Shown here: positions 23,511 through 36,737 of the stretch, one piece after another | How the letters are laid out: the number at the start of each line of letters is the position of its first letter | How positions within the stretch are numbered: the stretch's first letter is position 1 | Source: Magnolia sinica | Lineage: Eukaryota > Streptophyta > Magnoliopsida > Magnoliales > Magnoliaceae | Assembly (NCBI RefSeq): GCF_029962835.1 | Contig: NC_080586.1 | Location: 70,433,001 to 70,497,000, forward strand | Direction of reading: 5' to 3' | Length of the DNA: 64,000 bases | Notes under the pieces: model-generated | What the model saw: the letters and a program-made list of their open reading frames with translations, nothing else | Databases searched by the model: none | Told to the model about the DNA's origin: nothing | Position numbers and translations under genes: made by a program

Positions 23511-24757
23511 GAGGCATGCATTGAAATATATGTGTTAATAAATATTTCAAGTTAAATTAGTTGAACGAGTTTCTCTATATAATGTTGTAATTAAAAAATG
23601 ACTATTGCTCCGAAAGACTTTAAAATTTTCTTTTGATATAAAACTAAGGAGTTATTGATGGAACAACTTGTTATACGCCTAAAGATCGAAGAAGCTAGGC
23701 TACAAGATTAGAACAAAACTAAGATGGAAGAAATCTCTAAAGTGCATATATGAACAACAAAAATAAAACCCTCATCAATCATCTAGAAAGCTTAATATCC
23801 TGAAATTGAATCAGAAAGCTTAGTTCAAAAGAATTCTAAAATGAAACCCAAGAACCAAAATTTACAACCAAGATAAATCAACAAGTAACTTTTTTTATGA
23901 GAAGGTTGTCACTTTGCGCGAGAGCATCGTCATTACAAGAAAAAGACTCCCACACCTTAAACAAGCCCAACTAAAGAGCTTCAAATTATGATCGTAGTTT
24001 CATATATTAATATGGTTCAGGTGAAATCATGTGATGGATGGTAGATCAACACACTCATGTGTTATGATCGTCATTAGTTTAAGAGTTACGAAGAGCTTAC
24101 AACCGAAAGGAAGGTTCATTTGGCAATGTTGTCATTGCGGGCATGATTGGACAAGGAAAAATTGAAATTATGATCACCATTGGGAGGACCATCACTTTAA
24201 TGTTTTTCACATTTCAGACATATATAAAAATCTAATTTGAGGCTATCTTCTAAATAAGGTGGGTTTGAGATAGGGTATTGAGTTTAACCAGCTTTTGATA
24301 ACAAAATAGTTCTTTATTAACAAATGTTATGTTGATCATAATCAAGAGATGTTTAAACTCAATATTAAGCCAAATAAAGTTTCTTCTTTTACTTACATGG
24401 TGTGTTGTTTTCTTATGGCATGGTAGATTTATGATTTGTAAATGTTAAACTCATTAAATATATGGCTGCATATGGTATGATTCTCAGTTCAAAAATAATA
24501 AATTAAAAAAGTATGAGTCCTATTCTCAATTTAAAGTATCTAGAAAGACCCATGGGCTTCAAATATGGCTCAGTTTTGGCCTCATGGCTTAAAATGAGAT
24601 CGCAAAATAGATGAACAGATTCCGTCACACACATACATAAAAGGTGGGCCCTGTAAAGTGTTTTGCTTTTAAATATTTTGAAAGCACGTGTTAATAAATA
24701 ACCTAAAAGTAAGCAGTTATATGGAAAATCCTAGCTAGCAACGGATAAGGGCTCCGA
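23511..24757. other. Non-coding DNA of unit 2, right of copia insertion
   Basis: Resumes the sequence of unit 1 (4713-5822, then 8058 onward). At about 24644 it crosses the point where unit 1 carries its LTR-like insertion. No gene recognised. Confidence 0.6.
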
Positions 24758-24909
24758 TGGGCCACCATGATGCATGGATTTTATCCTTACCGTTCATCCA
24801 TTTTGCCATATCATTTTAAGATATCATCCAAAACTTCTGTAGATAAAATAATATGAAAAAATTAATGGACGGTGTGGATAAAGCCCATACATCATGACCG
24901 TGGCCCATC
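24758..24909. mobile_element. Short foldback (MITE) kept intact in unit 2
   Basis: A roughly 150-bp inverted repeat: TGGGCCACCATGATGCATGG on the left and CCATACATCATGACCGTGGCCCA on the right, with CCGTTCATCCATTTT and its reverse inside. In unit 1 (8160-8240) the right half is deleted. Confidence 0.65.
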
Positions 24910-25007
24910 AAAGCCTGCTGTGGGGTCCATCCAATGCTGATTACCTGTGCCCATGAGGTCGAATCCACCCCACGAAACTCACACTGGAATAGGAATAATA
25001 AAAAATC

Positions 25008-25507
25008 GGAGACGGATTGGCTACTCCCCCTGACACCAGCCGCATGGCTGGTGGTCGGTGCTCTGTGAACCCCACCATGATGTACGTGTTTCATCCATTT
25101 TTACAAATCATTTTATGGTGATACAAAAAATTATAGGGATATAAATCTTAGGTGAGCCACACCACAGGATAAAAATAATGAATGAATATTCACCATTAAA
25201 ATCCTCCTAAGGTCCACTGTACTGTTTCTTTGACATCTAATCTGTTGATTTGATCATAAATACCCAGCTTAATCCAAAACTTTTATGGCCCGCAAAACGT
25301 TTTTAATAGTCAAAATTCATTCAACACTGTTTCCTGTAATGTGGTCCACTTGAGATTGAGATATACTTCATTTCTTTTCTCATGTCATAAAATGATATAT
25401 AAAAATAGATGGACGGCATGGATGACACACATACATCATGGTGGGCCCCACAGAGCACCGACCACCAGCCAATGGCTGGTGTCAGAGGGAGTAGCCAATC
25501 CGTTCCC
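25008..25507. mobile_element. MULE-type MITE, copy 2 (unit 2)
   Basis: A 500-bp copy of the element at 8330 with the same 9-bp duplications TAAAAAATC (24999-25007 and 25508-25516). It was therefore present before the tandem duplication. It is shorter than copy 1 by small internal deletions. Confidence 0.85.
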
Positions 25508-26235
25508 TAAAAAATCAGGCAGATCAAAGACTTAAGTGGACCACACTGCGTGAACACCGATCGACCATTAGAAACTTTGTAGAAGCTACAGGAGTTTTAG
25601 ATCATGATATTTGTAAATATAGTTTATTCAGGTGATGATAACCTTATCAATAGTTTTGATGGCATGTAAGCATCATCGTCCCCTTCTCACTGTTCCTGTG
25701 GTGGGACCCACCTGAGTTTTGGATCTACTTTTTTTTTTTTTAATGAACAGTTTGGATGGCATATAATATAAGGCATCATCTTACTGTTCTCTTTATTTCC
25801 TGTGGTGGGCCCACCTGAGTTATGGATCTACCTGATATTTTTATTCCCGTTTTACTGAGCCTGAGAAACCGATGGGCGAAGTGGATTTTGAGGTGGATGC
25901 TAAAATTCAAGTGGGCCACGCAGCAGAAAGAATTGCGGAGGGAAATGCCTACCTTGATGTCTATGTGCCATCCAAACCGTTCATAAGGCCATTTCCATAG
26001 GGATTAAATGAAATTACAAAAATATTAGCCTGATCCAAACGTGTGTGGCCTGAAGAATATTTCAACGGTTGGTGTTCTATCCCACTGTTTCCGGGCTAAA
26101 TTTTTTGGTCTCTTGTCCTAACATGAGCTGGAAAAACAGATGAATGGAGTCGATTTTTAACAGACATCACGGTGGGTCCCACCTAGCTTTCGACAGTAGG
26201 AACTTCACGCGGTCCGTGTCCCAGGCAATCCGCAT

Positions 26236-26686
26236 GGGAACGGTCAGCAGCTTTGAGTGGCCACCGTGATGTATGGATCTTATCCATACCGTCCATCCAT
26301 TTTTTTCGTATCATTTTAGGATACAATCCAAAAAAATGAGGCAGATCCAAGGCTCAAGTGGACCACACTGTAGTAAGCAGCGGTGATAATGATTCTCACC
26401 GTTGAAATTTTTCTAGGGCCCACGGTGATGTTTATTTGCCATCCAACCTATTCATAAAGTTGCATAGACCTGGATGAAGATAAAACAAAAATATCAGCTC
26501 CATCCAAAACTTCTGTAGCCCCTAAGAAGTTTTCAACTGTAAAAGTTTAATTCCCATTTTGTAGTCCATTTAAACCTTGGATCTGCCTCATTTTTGGGTT
26601 TATGTGTTAAAATGATACGAAAAAATGGATGGACGGTGTGGATAATACCCATACATCACGGTGGCCACTCAAAGATGCTGCGCGGG
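26236..26686. mobile_element. MITE-like foldback present only in unit 2
   Basis: Inverted ends with CTTTGAGTGGCCACCGTGAT and the matching reverse near 26655-26675, plus CCGTCCATCCATTTTTT arms. It lies inside the roughly 1-kb segment missing from unit 1. No clear target duplication. Confidence 0.6.
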
Positions 26687-26689
26687 GGT

Positions 26690-27750
26690 AGGACGCAATC
26701 CCCGTCCGTCCGCATGCCTGTTTTCAGTCCCGGTCCAGTTACACCAGGCATTAATCCGAGCCATCCATTTAATGCTAACCATCAAATGGGCAGTTAAAAT
26801 GAAGATGGTTAAGAATCTTAAATCTCGTCCGTTTATTAGCATGGGGACCACGTTTTGGACCATTGATTACGCATCCACACTACCATGCCTGAGATGACAT
26901 TTTTCATTCATGCATGAAGAGTTTTGCTAACCGCACTCGTGTGTGCAAAAAGCTTATGTACACGCCACACGTGCCAACATGGCATGATAGATCTGATCCA
27001 ATCCATCCATCAGAAAGGACAGATTACACTGATGACTAACCCAAATATCAGGGTTGATCCACTACTCAGGCAAACCACCCTTTGCAAAACAAATGTACAG
27101 CTCCAACTCATCCTTCTGTTCGCAATATTGGGGCCCACATGCTAAAGAGGACCAGATTATTTTTACTTGGGAAACACGTAGAAGGTCTGACCAACCTGAT
27201 GGATGGTTTGGATCTCGCACTTATGTGCATGATGGCACATGTGTGGTGAGCAGATGAGCTTTACTGCACACGACGGTACACGTAGCAAAGCTTAGCCAGG
27301 AATAAGTGAGCCGCATATGTTGACATGAAACAAGTGTACAAGACCAGGTCGAGTATGTCCAACAAACGACAGCGATCTTCACGGTGCTACTTGGTGGCGG
27401 CAAATTGCATTAAAATACATATGAAATTTCCTAATAACCGATTGACGGTTCACACCATGCATGTCTTGTTTACCCCTGGCTGTTCGCCGTACATGTTTCA
27501 ATGAGAAGTTGCCGGGTATAGTCACTCAACGATGGGAGGAAATCATGCTTATGTCAGGCAAGAGTCCTAAGGGCCGGCCAAAAGCAAGCTCTTCAGAGAC
27601 AAACGGCCATCTGTGACGTAAAAGATAGATATTATTCAAGGTATTCAACACACGACGTGTGTGATATTACCATAGGCAAGAAATTTTAAAGAATCGTATA
27701 ATGTGGATTTTTGCAATTCATTTGACATGTAATGTATTATCGTAAATAAA
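26690..27750. other. Non-coding DNA of unit 2
   Basis: No gene recognised. 26690-27180 has no counterpart in unit 1; from about 27185 it matches unit 1 from 9385. Confidence 0.5.
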
Positions 27751-27753
27751 AAA

Positions 27754-27954
27754 TATTTGGATAAGAATTCAACCTTTCATTCAAGGACAAAGTATATTAC
27801 CATCAGATATCACTTCATACGTTCGGTACTGGAAGATGGATCGATTGCTCTAGAGAAGATTCATATAAGTGAGAATCTTACAGATATGCTGACCAGAGCG
27901 GTCACACGGGAGAAGTCGAAGCTCTGTTCAGCTTTGATTAGTCTTCAGGCTTGA
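27754..27954 (+). pseudogene. Ty1/copia RNase H C-terminal fragment, unit 2
   Basis: Copy of the fragment at 9971, reading NSTFHSRTKYITIRYHFIR and later ENLTDMLTRAVTREK. The conserved PADMLTK is changed to LTDMLTR here. It has drifted from the unit 1 copy by several substitutions and still lacks everything upstream. Confidence 0.85.
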
Positions 27955-28024
27955 AGACGGGGAGGTGGTGCACTCCGGATGAAGAAAACAAATGTTTATG
28001 GCGATGTGTCTCCAAGTGGGAGAT

Positions 28025-28622
28025 TGTCGAGAAGTGGAGCCACATCTAGAGTCGGGCACGACCGGTCGTGGAGCCCACTTGACCAGTCGTGGACTGGCAC
28101 GACTCGAACTCCAACGAGCATTAGTTTTTCTTCCGAGGTGCTCTACCGGTCGTGGGCCATGCACAACCGGTCGTGGGGTCCACTCGACTGGTCGTGCAGT
28201 CTGCTCGACCGGTCGTGGTTACGCAGATTCATTTTCGAATCTGATACGGATTGCGAAAAATTGAGTTGCCTTTCGCAAGGGTGCCAAAGGGAAGTTGCCA
28301 AAATTATAAATTGGGGTCCCTGGGGCTATTCTAGGGTTAAGGTGAATATTGGAAAATATTTCTAAGGTGTGGGCAAGGATTTTCTCTGTACTTTCAAGGG
28401 AGAGGTTAGTATATTGCTTTGTAATCTTCATTTTCTTCATAGTGGAAGTTTATGTCTATGGTTTTTTACCATAGTTTGGGGTTTTTCTACGTATATCTTG
28501 TCTTGTAGTTTGTTTGCTTTACTTTGATTCTTTTCTAGTCTATATTTCTTCATGTTTATCGTTTGTGGGTGAGACTTGAGATTGGATCTCGGTTCACTGC
28601 GTTGTTGGCGTACTGCACAACA
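28025..28622 (+). mobile_element. 3' LTR of truncated copia, unit 2
   Basis: Starts TGTCGAGAAGTGG after AAGTGGGAGAT and ends TACTGCACAACA. Same LTR as 10242-10851, with its CGACCGGTCG palindromes (about 28060-28220) kept better than in unit 1. Confidence 0.8.
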
Positions 28623-29969
28623 ATACCAATCTGCAAACTATCATTTAAGGTGATCTTCTTCTTTTTCAATGACCGATACTCGTAACGCTACCTAAAGACT
28701 CCATTTTCATTCAAAAAACGCACCAAGTAAGTCCTCAAAACATGCTGAAATCTTGTATCCAAGTTTAAGAATCGGATCTGTAGCGATATAGAACGCTTCA
28801 TGTGTAGGATCGCTTCTTTACAAGCATGGTTTCAGTGCATGTAAGTACTAAGTCAACACCGTTTAACAACCCTTGTTGATTATAATACCCCGAATTTCAT
28901 GAGTCAAGTATGAACTCGATCCCTGATATTCCGCGTGTCACTTATACTTTGTGGAAGTGGGAATTTACTATGTGTTTAACCTGATACCCGAGCTGCAATG
29001 CCCCAACTTCAAATATTTGAGTTTTATCAATTCGGATATCAAGTCCCAAGTATTGCCTATTATAGTATGTCATCAATCAAACCACAATACTATCATTCAT
29101 GAAAACTTCATAGCATATAATCAAAATTAAAATTGTTCGTAAACATTAAATGACCCTAAGGCTTAAATTCACTCTCAATACATAAAATAAATTGATAACT
29201 GAGGACTAACAGGTCTCGTCCTCCATTTGCTCTCTAGTCAAGTGTTCGTCTAAATCATTTTCACGGAGATGCCTCTATTATATATTTCCCTAGATGATTT
29301 TTCATAAACAACACTATAAGCTAAAAGGCTAGCAAGTAATAATAAATTTCATGATTCAATACATATCATGGTCATCAGAATATCAGTAATATGCCAACTA
29401 TTATAAAAATAAATACATACTTAATATCACTAGGGCCATGGTTTCGCACAGCTTCTGGCCTGCCAACACCCATTTAGGCTAGATTCTCCCCAGTTTCACG
29501 CATGAAGAAGAATATTGTTCATATTGGAATGGTTTCTTTCGTATGTAGTGTGAACCTGCAGTCTATTAATGAGTAGTCCATTATGGAGCTGACTAGACTC
29601 ATTCCTCAACCTTGCGCCGCAGTCTTAGTAAAAGGCCCTTTTAGTAGCAACTTGGGTTCTGGTTGGTGTTAGTGTACTGATTTGTGCATCTTGTTTATCA
29701 ATCATGTGAGTCCTTATGTTATGTAGTCGATTGAGCCTTTGGAAGCTGAAGACATAAGAATACAAGAGTATTAATGAGAAAATAACAAGTAAATGAGGTA
29801 CCTCGGTGACCCTATCAGTTGACCCAAAACAACCTTTGAATCTCTCTATGATCTTGGCTTAATAGGTAAATTTTATTTATCATCCCATAGACTTATAAAC
29901 TTAATTGGAACATGATAAGTAAGGCTAGAAGAGGTGTGAGGCTGCTATTAAAACATACGCCCAAAACAA

Positions 29970-30315
29970 TAGACTTCAGGTGGTACTCGATCCCGTCGAG
30001 CAGACCTCGAGGGCTCTTCGATGGCATCGAAGGGAACTTAGATATGTCCAGCAAGAAATTCATATTTTATCTTATTTTCTCGATGACAACGATGTCTCCT
30101 TCGATGGCATCGAGGTCTCCTTCAATACCATCAAAGCTTCACTTCGATGGCATTGGAGATCACTCGATGGCATCGAAAGGTAACTCAGATATGTCCAGCA
30201 AGAAATATATCATATTATCTGATTTTTTATAGCATCAAGGTACCCTTCAATGGCATCGAAATCGCCTTGATGACATCAAAGACCTTTTGATGACATCGAC
30301 AGAGCTGTTATCTGC
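29970..30315. repeat. Palindrome array TCGATGGCATCGAAGG, unit 2
   Basis: Counterpart of 12210-12545 with the same irregular array of CGATGGCATCG and CGATGACATCG. A TATA-like CTTATAAATGGC follows near 30340. Confidence 0.7.
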
Positions 30316-30720
30316 TCGTTTTCTAACCGTTGGAACTTAAACTTCTTATAAATGGCATTCGATTCTTGGGCTTTTCGATGGATTTTTTGTGTAACAGAAG
30401 CTTAGGTGATTTCATGATCATATCTCTTATCCCAAGCCTCTAAACCAAAGAGTTCTAAGTCTCTTCCTTGATATTAACACTTTAATGAGGATTTCAACTT
30501 CCACCTTGAAGATGTGCTTGAATTCCTCCATTTTCTAAATATTAGACTCAACCTCTATAGGCATACCATTGTCTAAATCCTCTAGAAAATCTATTTAGGT
30601 GAATCCCATAGGAAATACAACTTTCCATTAGTTGTATGAGATTCAACCAACATCTCATTACCTTAGTCACATCAAAGAAGCACTACATGCAAGCTGTTTG
30701 ATCTTGGAGCGGGATCCTTG

Positions 30721-31450
30721 ATGAAGCATTCGCATCATGATCGGTGGAGAAAAAAGGATCTGATTGAAGCATGGAGAGCATTAATCAAGCTACCTAAGAA
30801 GGCACTACAAAATGGGCTCAATCTGATAAGTTGTCAAGTGTAAAAGTCTGTGTACTCTCTTTCCTTATGTAGGATTGAGAGTAAGATTTTATGACCTAAA
30901 CACAACTCGGTTCTTCTGTAGGACTTTGGCTCTTATATAGGGCCTAAATCTAGATTATGTGTAGGGCCTAAATCCAAATTCTTATGTTATACCTTTGCTC
31001 TTATGTATGACCTAAATCTTAGGCTCTTGTGTATGACCTTAACTCTTGTATAGGGCCTAAATCAAGTCTTTGTATAGCCCATCAGATACGGGTGTGTACG
31101 TGTTAGTCTCCGTGGGAGCCTTCGGCGGGAGTAAACATAGGTCATTGGATTAGGATCGTGGTTGCTGGTTAGCTTATGGAAAACTAACTAAAGTCTCTCA
31201 CGGGAGCCTCCGACAAGAGTGTACGTTAGTAGGTTTTTGCGTATGACTGGAATTTGTAGCGAGCCTATAGAAAATCACATAAAATCTATTGTGGGAGCCA
31301 TTTCTTGTGTATGATTGTAAGAGTTAGAGGTTAACCTAATTTAAAACCTCCAATATTGAAATTCGGTACACTTATGAGTTGAGTGCGTTTGCCGGAAGTG
31401 GAGTAGAGAAACTGAATTACTATACATGCTTGCGTTTGGGATTGTCATTT
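30721..31450. mobile_element. Possible continuation of an LTR element past the duplication
   Basis: The text GTGGGAGCCTTCGGCGGGAGT and the related CACGGGAGCCTCCGACAAGAGT recur near 31110 and 31200, a pattern seen in R-U5 parts of some copia LTRs. With the palindrome array and TATA-like motif at 29970-30345 this suggests one LTR running from before 29970 to about 31450. Ends are not defined. Confidence 0.35.
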
Positions 31451-33482
31451 CCGCACTTGTTTAATTATGCTAATGTAATTGAATGTTTAATTATATGTAT
31501 GCATGATTAGATAAATGGTAAGGTTTGATAGTTAGCACATCCCACATACACATGTATACTATCATATTATAAACTAGTTGCTTAATTGTCATATCATTTA
31601 TAGCCTATGTAATTGGACCATCTATTGACTTGCAAGCCTTAAAGTTAATTGTCTTGCTTAGCTTAATTTGCATATTAGCTTAAGTAAGAAATTGTGGTTT
31701 AAAAAGATGAAAACTTTACTTGGTCTTAATTACTCCCATCCAATGTGATATAACCTTCACTCCTTAGCTCTATTAAGCTTCCGCACGCACAACCATAGTA
31801 ATTTCATTACACCATAGGTAAATTTTCAATTGAGAACTTTACCCGAGAATTTAAGGGACATCTATCCCCGAGTTGTCTGGTATTCATTTCAACATCATAT
31901 CTGAGACAATAACATATATCACAAAAGAATTGTATATCATAAGATTAATGAATGCATGATGAATGCATGCTGGAAAAATATCCTCGTTTAGTTTACTTAG
32001 AAAAAAAAAAGTTCTATCCAGCTTGAGTTTTGTGGATACAGTCATCTTTGATTAGTCAACTAGTTCTCAATTTTCGTTTATGTTAGGTTTCCTTTTAAGT
32101 ATGATACAAATATGGTTATTTTCATGCTTAATCTCATGATTTAATCAACTATTATTTATTAACACAAATCTTATCGTAATTAGATCATCAATCCATCGAT
32201 CCATATATTTGGTTCATGATTTACCAATTTTAACTGTTAAGTTTGTGTTTATCCTCATATAAGCCTGAGATCATTCCGATCTGACTGTTAAACTTTGATT
32301 AGAAGATTTAGGATATGGTCGGTTAGATCTAGGTGTTTATATACTTAATCTTTCATATTAATCAATTAGACCCCTGATAAATGGTTTTGATTAGTTGGAT
32401 TGTTAATCCAAGGGTTTAGAGCATTTCATTATATATTTTAACCCATTTTTTATGATTTAGATCAATATATTTCATGATCTTATGGTCAAGATGAAGGTTA
32501 AATCATATTGGGTTCAAAATGGCCCACTTGACATCTTAAATGATAATCGGGTCTATTCACTAATCACATTGCACCTATGTCTTAACAACCATTAGTTTTA
32601 ATCATGAATCAAGTGAGTCTGAGGCTATAATTAAAATTTATGGTTTATGTTTAGAACCCAATGACTCGCTTGGATTATGATCTAAAGTTGGATCATCAAA
32701 TCTGATTTTTTAATCATCATTCAGTTACATATGGTTCGATATTGACATCAAGATCACCATCACACAGAGTGGTTCGCCTATTATTAACTTGTATCAAGAT
32801 GGTGCATTTATTCGCGGTCCATTATAGATGGTGTAAAGTGTCTATAACCAAATCTACATGGATAGTGTGAAACGTCCACATTTGATTACATATGGACATC
32901 CACTTAGGGTCCACACAATATTCTTATTAAGGTTCATATAATCTAATCCTACCTACATTGTCCATCATTTTCTTCATTATATCATTGTCTAAAAATAGAG
33001 AAATTTGGTATACATGGGTAACAAATAGTGAACAATAATCACAGTGGTGTGGACTTACCATAGGTGCATTGGCATCAACATCCCCACGCCTAGGCGCACA
33101 TTTGGGCATGAGAATGCCTATACGCCCTCTCTCCCTTTTCTCTTTTAAAGTGGGGTCCACACACAGTTTTATATAAAATTGATCTGCTCATTGTGTTTTC
33201 TGCCCTCTGTTATATATATAACAAATAATTTATCCTCAAATGTTACCTGAAGTCCCACTTATGAATCTTGGAAGGTGATTCCTTCTTATACTATGTCTTT
33301 GATTTACAGTTGAAACATGTGTCCAAAAATCATGAAATTTGGTCCACAAGGAGTTTCGAACTTAGGGCAGTAGATGAACAGTTTGGATTATTAAACCAAA
33401 GTGGGGTCACCAAATTTCATGGGTCAGAGACCCTTGGCACAAAGGGACGATCGGCCCTAGGCATGCACACTCATGCCCCAGG

Positions 33483-33485
<3 letters not shown>

Positions 33486-33525
<40 letters not shown>
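33486..33525. repeat. (CT)n microsatellite
   Basis: About 20 uninterrupted CT units. The open frame covering it (33268-33576) is an artefact giving an LSLSLS run. Confidence 0.95.
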
Positions 33526-33531
<6 letters not shown>

Positions 33532-34022
33532 TTAGAAAAATATCCTCCCTTATTTTATGGTGTATTGTACTCATAGGTACATTTTCATACTACACCTGTG
33601 CCATATTCAAACTGAGGCCCACACACCCATATCCATAATCCAACCCGCCAATCTTCCTTAAAGAACATAATAATATTAATGAAAAATATTTTCATAGACA
33701 AACGATTTCTAGATTCAGAAGATGATGAATCTTTGTGGTGTGGCTCATGATCCATCATTCTTATGTTGGTCTAAGTCAGATCTGTTTGATCTTGAGTCCA
33801 CCACAATAATTCCCATTAATACTGGACCATATGCTAGATACACATAAATTTTCATATAAAAATAACGTTTAATATTAACGTTCATAATTCAGTCAATATG
33901 TGATCATCAAGGGCCACCAGATTTGATGATTTGGGTCCCTAATCACATATTATTTTTACTATCTGTACTTTCGCATTAATCAGATATATGAATTACATCA
34001 TATAAACTATCAAATTATGTAT

Positions 34023-34045
34023 ACACACACACACACACACACACA
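34023..34045. repeat. (AC)n microsatellite
   Basis: About 11 AC units. Confidence 0.95.
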
Positions 34046-36737
34046 TAAAAGAAATATAATTTTTATAGTTGTGTGGCCCATTACTGATAGTGATTTACAT
34101 CCAATAGTTCATCCTACTCTGATATAGCAGTAGGACAAATTTTTCTACTCCATATCAGTGTGTGTGGCTCACCTGATCAGATTCAGGGGAGGTGTGGATG
34201 TTCACATGTATTAGTGTATGGTCTAATATTCTTATTAAGATTGTGATTATACTACTTACTCAAAAAATTTCAAAATTTGAGACATACCACTATTGAATGG
34301 AAAGGAAGTGATCGGATGGCCTAAATCTTAAGTCGGGATGTGGGATTCAGGTAAATCTAGGTTTATTTGCAATGAAACGTAGGCTTAACGGAGGTGAGCC
34401 CATCCATTTTTAAAGAGTTTCCATGTTTGACATTTCTATTTTAGTTTGTTACCATAATCAAGGAGAGAAAAGCTCTCTTCTAGTGTGCTTTATAGGTTGT
34501 CAACATGCACTGCTAACGTGGGCCATACATCCCCAAGTCATGCAATCCATTCTATACATTCTCTTCGTGGGGTAGATGTATAGTTCCTAAAATTAATCTT
34601 TCAATTAGGGAATGATCAGATCACATTAAATCAATCTTGGCCCTTTATAGGTCCGAGGTGTATCTAGGTTTGGTACTCCACAATCATCCAAGATGAGGGT
34701 GCACAATGTATATATACATGCCATGCATATATGCCACAAATGGTTATGAACTACTAAATTCTAACCTCATAGAATCACAGACCATGGTGTACATGTATGG
34801 GGAAAAATAGTGTTGATGTTTAAATATGCATGATGATGTCTTATACACATGTTCATGATATAACAAGATATAAGCATGTATGATACGATCAAATCATATA
34901 ACATAATAGATCTACTTAAGATGAATCATATGAAAGCAGTTTGACATAAATTAGAATACTAGATTGGTCAATATCTTTCATAAATCGTTGTTATCCATTC
35001 ATTTGGCCTCGTATCTAAAATTCTATTCATGCAAAATTTATTATACTCATACCATTCTGAAGGTTATAACATGATTAACAAGATGACCGTCACACATTGG
35101 GTGGATCATTTACTAAGATGATCAATTTGAAAGATTTAAGCCATCTATCCATCGTTCGAACAAATTATATGATTTGAACTGGTGATCTGAAGGTAGGTTT
35201 ATGTTTAATATTCTATGGACATATGATCCATGGTTTTGATCAATGTTTCGTCGGATAGATTGACTATCCACAGTCAAGAATCATATTATCCATTTAATGG
35301 TCAAAATTTATCTCAATTTAAAAAAAAATAAAATAAAATTATATCCTTAAATTTTATTCAGAGTATTATATGAGCAATCATAGAACTAAACAAAATAATA
35401 TGATATATTATGAAATTAGTGCATCTAAAGCAAAGTAACAATGTGCATTCATCCAAAGTATTGGGTCCACATCTGGAGCCCAATATACAGTTCCAAAAGA
35501 AATAGAAATGTGTCAAATTTAAAGTCTATCCAACAAAAAGAATATTCGTTAACTCCAGCCATGAGGCGAGCCGGCTACAACTGCCCATCGGAAAGCTAGA
35601 AGTAGGAGAACTCATCTGGATTTATGTACGCATCCTCCAACGCGCCCCCTCAGTAACCCCTACATTTACAACAATCTCTGGTTGGTATTTTAAAACACCT
35701 TTTCAGAGTGAGAGTATGTGACGAACTCAGTGATTCCATTAATTATAATTAGTTGCACGTGCTATCAACTCAATCGGTGGTGCTTTGCCCAAGGTCGTTC
35801 CCTATAAGACATCACACGGTGCTCTACACGGGTTCATTTCTTAGAATATAATCACGGGTATTTATTTTAGATTTATTTATAGATGGGGATATTAGGTCTT
35901 TTTGATTTAATCATTTATGGAATACATTCCTTTATATTTTAAATGTTTTATGAATATTTAGGTTTCTTTTAATGTTGATATCAAATTATTATTATGAAAT
36001 TGTATTATGCTACTAACGTGCAAATTTCGGTTGAGCTGAAAGCGATCTTATTGAGTTGTCATACTCATAGTGTTTAAAACATTACCAGTGTAAGATTTGA
36101 ATACTTTGAGGAGAGATACTATTATTAACGAGCCATATCCAAATTTAACTCGATGATTCTTTTTATTTCATATTTAATTTAAACTATTTTAGTTCATGTA
36201 AGGTCAAATGCACTCATTAGATTATGTTCTTTTTCATATTTGAATTGTTATAGTTAAAGATTGATGGAATGCAAGTTGAGCTAATTTTTGTTCAAATTTG
36301 GTACGGTGATATGTAAATCTTATTTAGCGATTAGTTGATGTTGATGGTTATTTAATGAACCTTGGTATGTTGAAATGATAATAATACATACTATTCAAAT
36401 GATTCAGTCCACTGTACTTGGATACTCGAATTTAAGAACTTGACAGCAAGATACTTTCAATTTCCTAATTTTACTTTACATTTAGTTTATATTCTTTCCA
36501 ATGTGGCCCAAATTTCCAAACATGACAGACGTGTTACAAATAAGTACTTTCAATTTCACAATTTCAGTTTACATTCCTAAAATGAGCTCGTGAAGTTAAT
36601 GTATTGGGCGGATTTCACTTGCACATGGGAGGATACTTTCAATTATACCTTTTCATTTACATTGTAGTCCCATTGTTTCCCATGTGGACGAAGAAGCTTC
36701 CAACCGCATGTCTGATCAGGAAACCCAAGGGGACGTG

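Larger units (their letters stand above)
12962..30720. repeat. Tandem duplication, unit 2 (with nested insertions)
   Basis: Direct copy of 2334-12953. Its length is 17.8 kb because a copia element (15384-23510) was inserted; without it the unit is about 9.6 kb. It lacks the 2.2-kb insertion of unit 1 but keeps about 1.2 kb that unit 1 has lost. The outer end at 30720 continues into DNA not present at the inner junction. Confidence 0.9.
31451..36737. other. AT-rich gene-free region
   Basis: No gene, RNA or element with definable ends was seen in about 5.3 kb. It contains two microsatellites and scattered fragments with GGTCCACAC or GTGGCCCA. It has fewer recognisable mobile elements than any other stretch of this size in the window. 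Confidence 0.5.

Noticed and set aside
33268..33576. 102-residue frame
   Set aside because: Half of it is the (CT)n microsatellite; no similarity otherwise.
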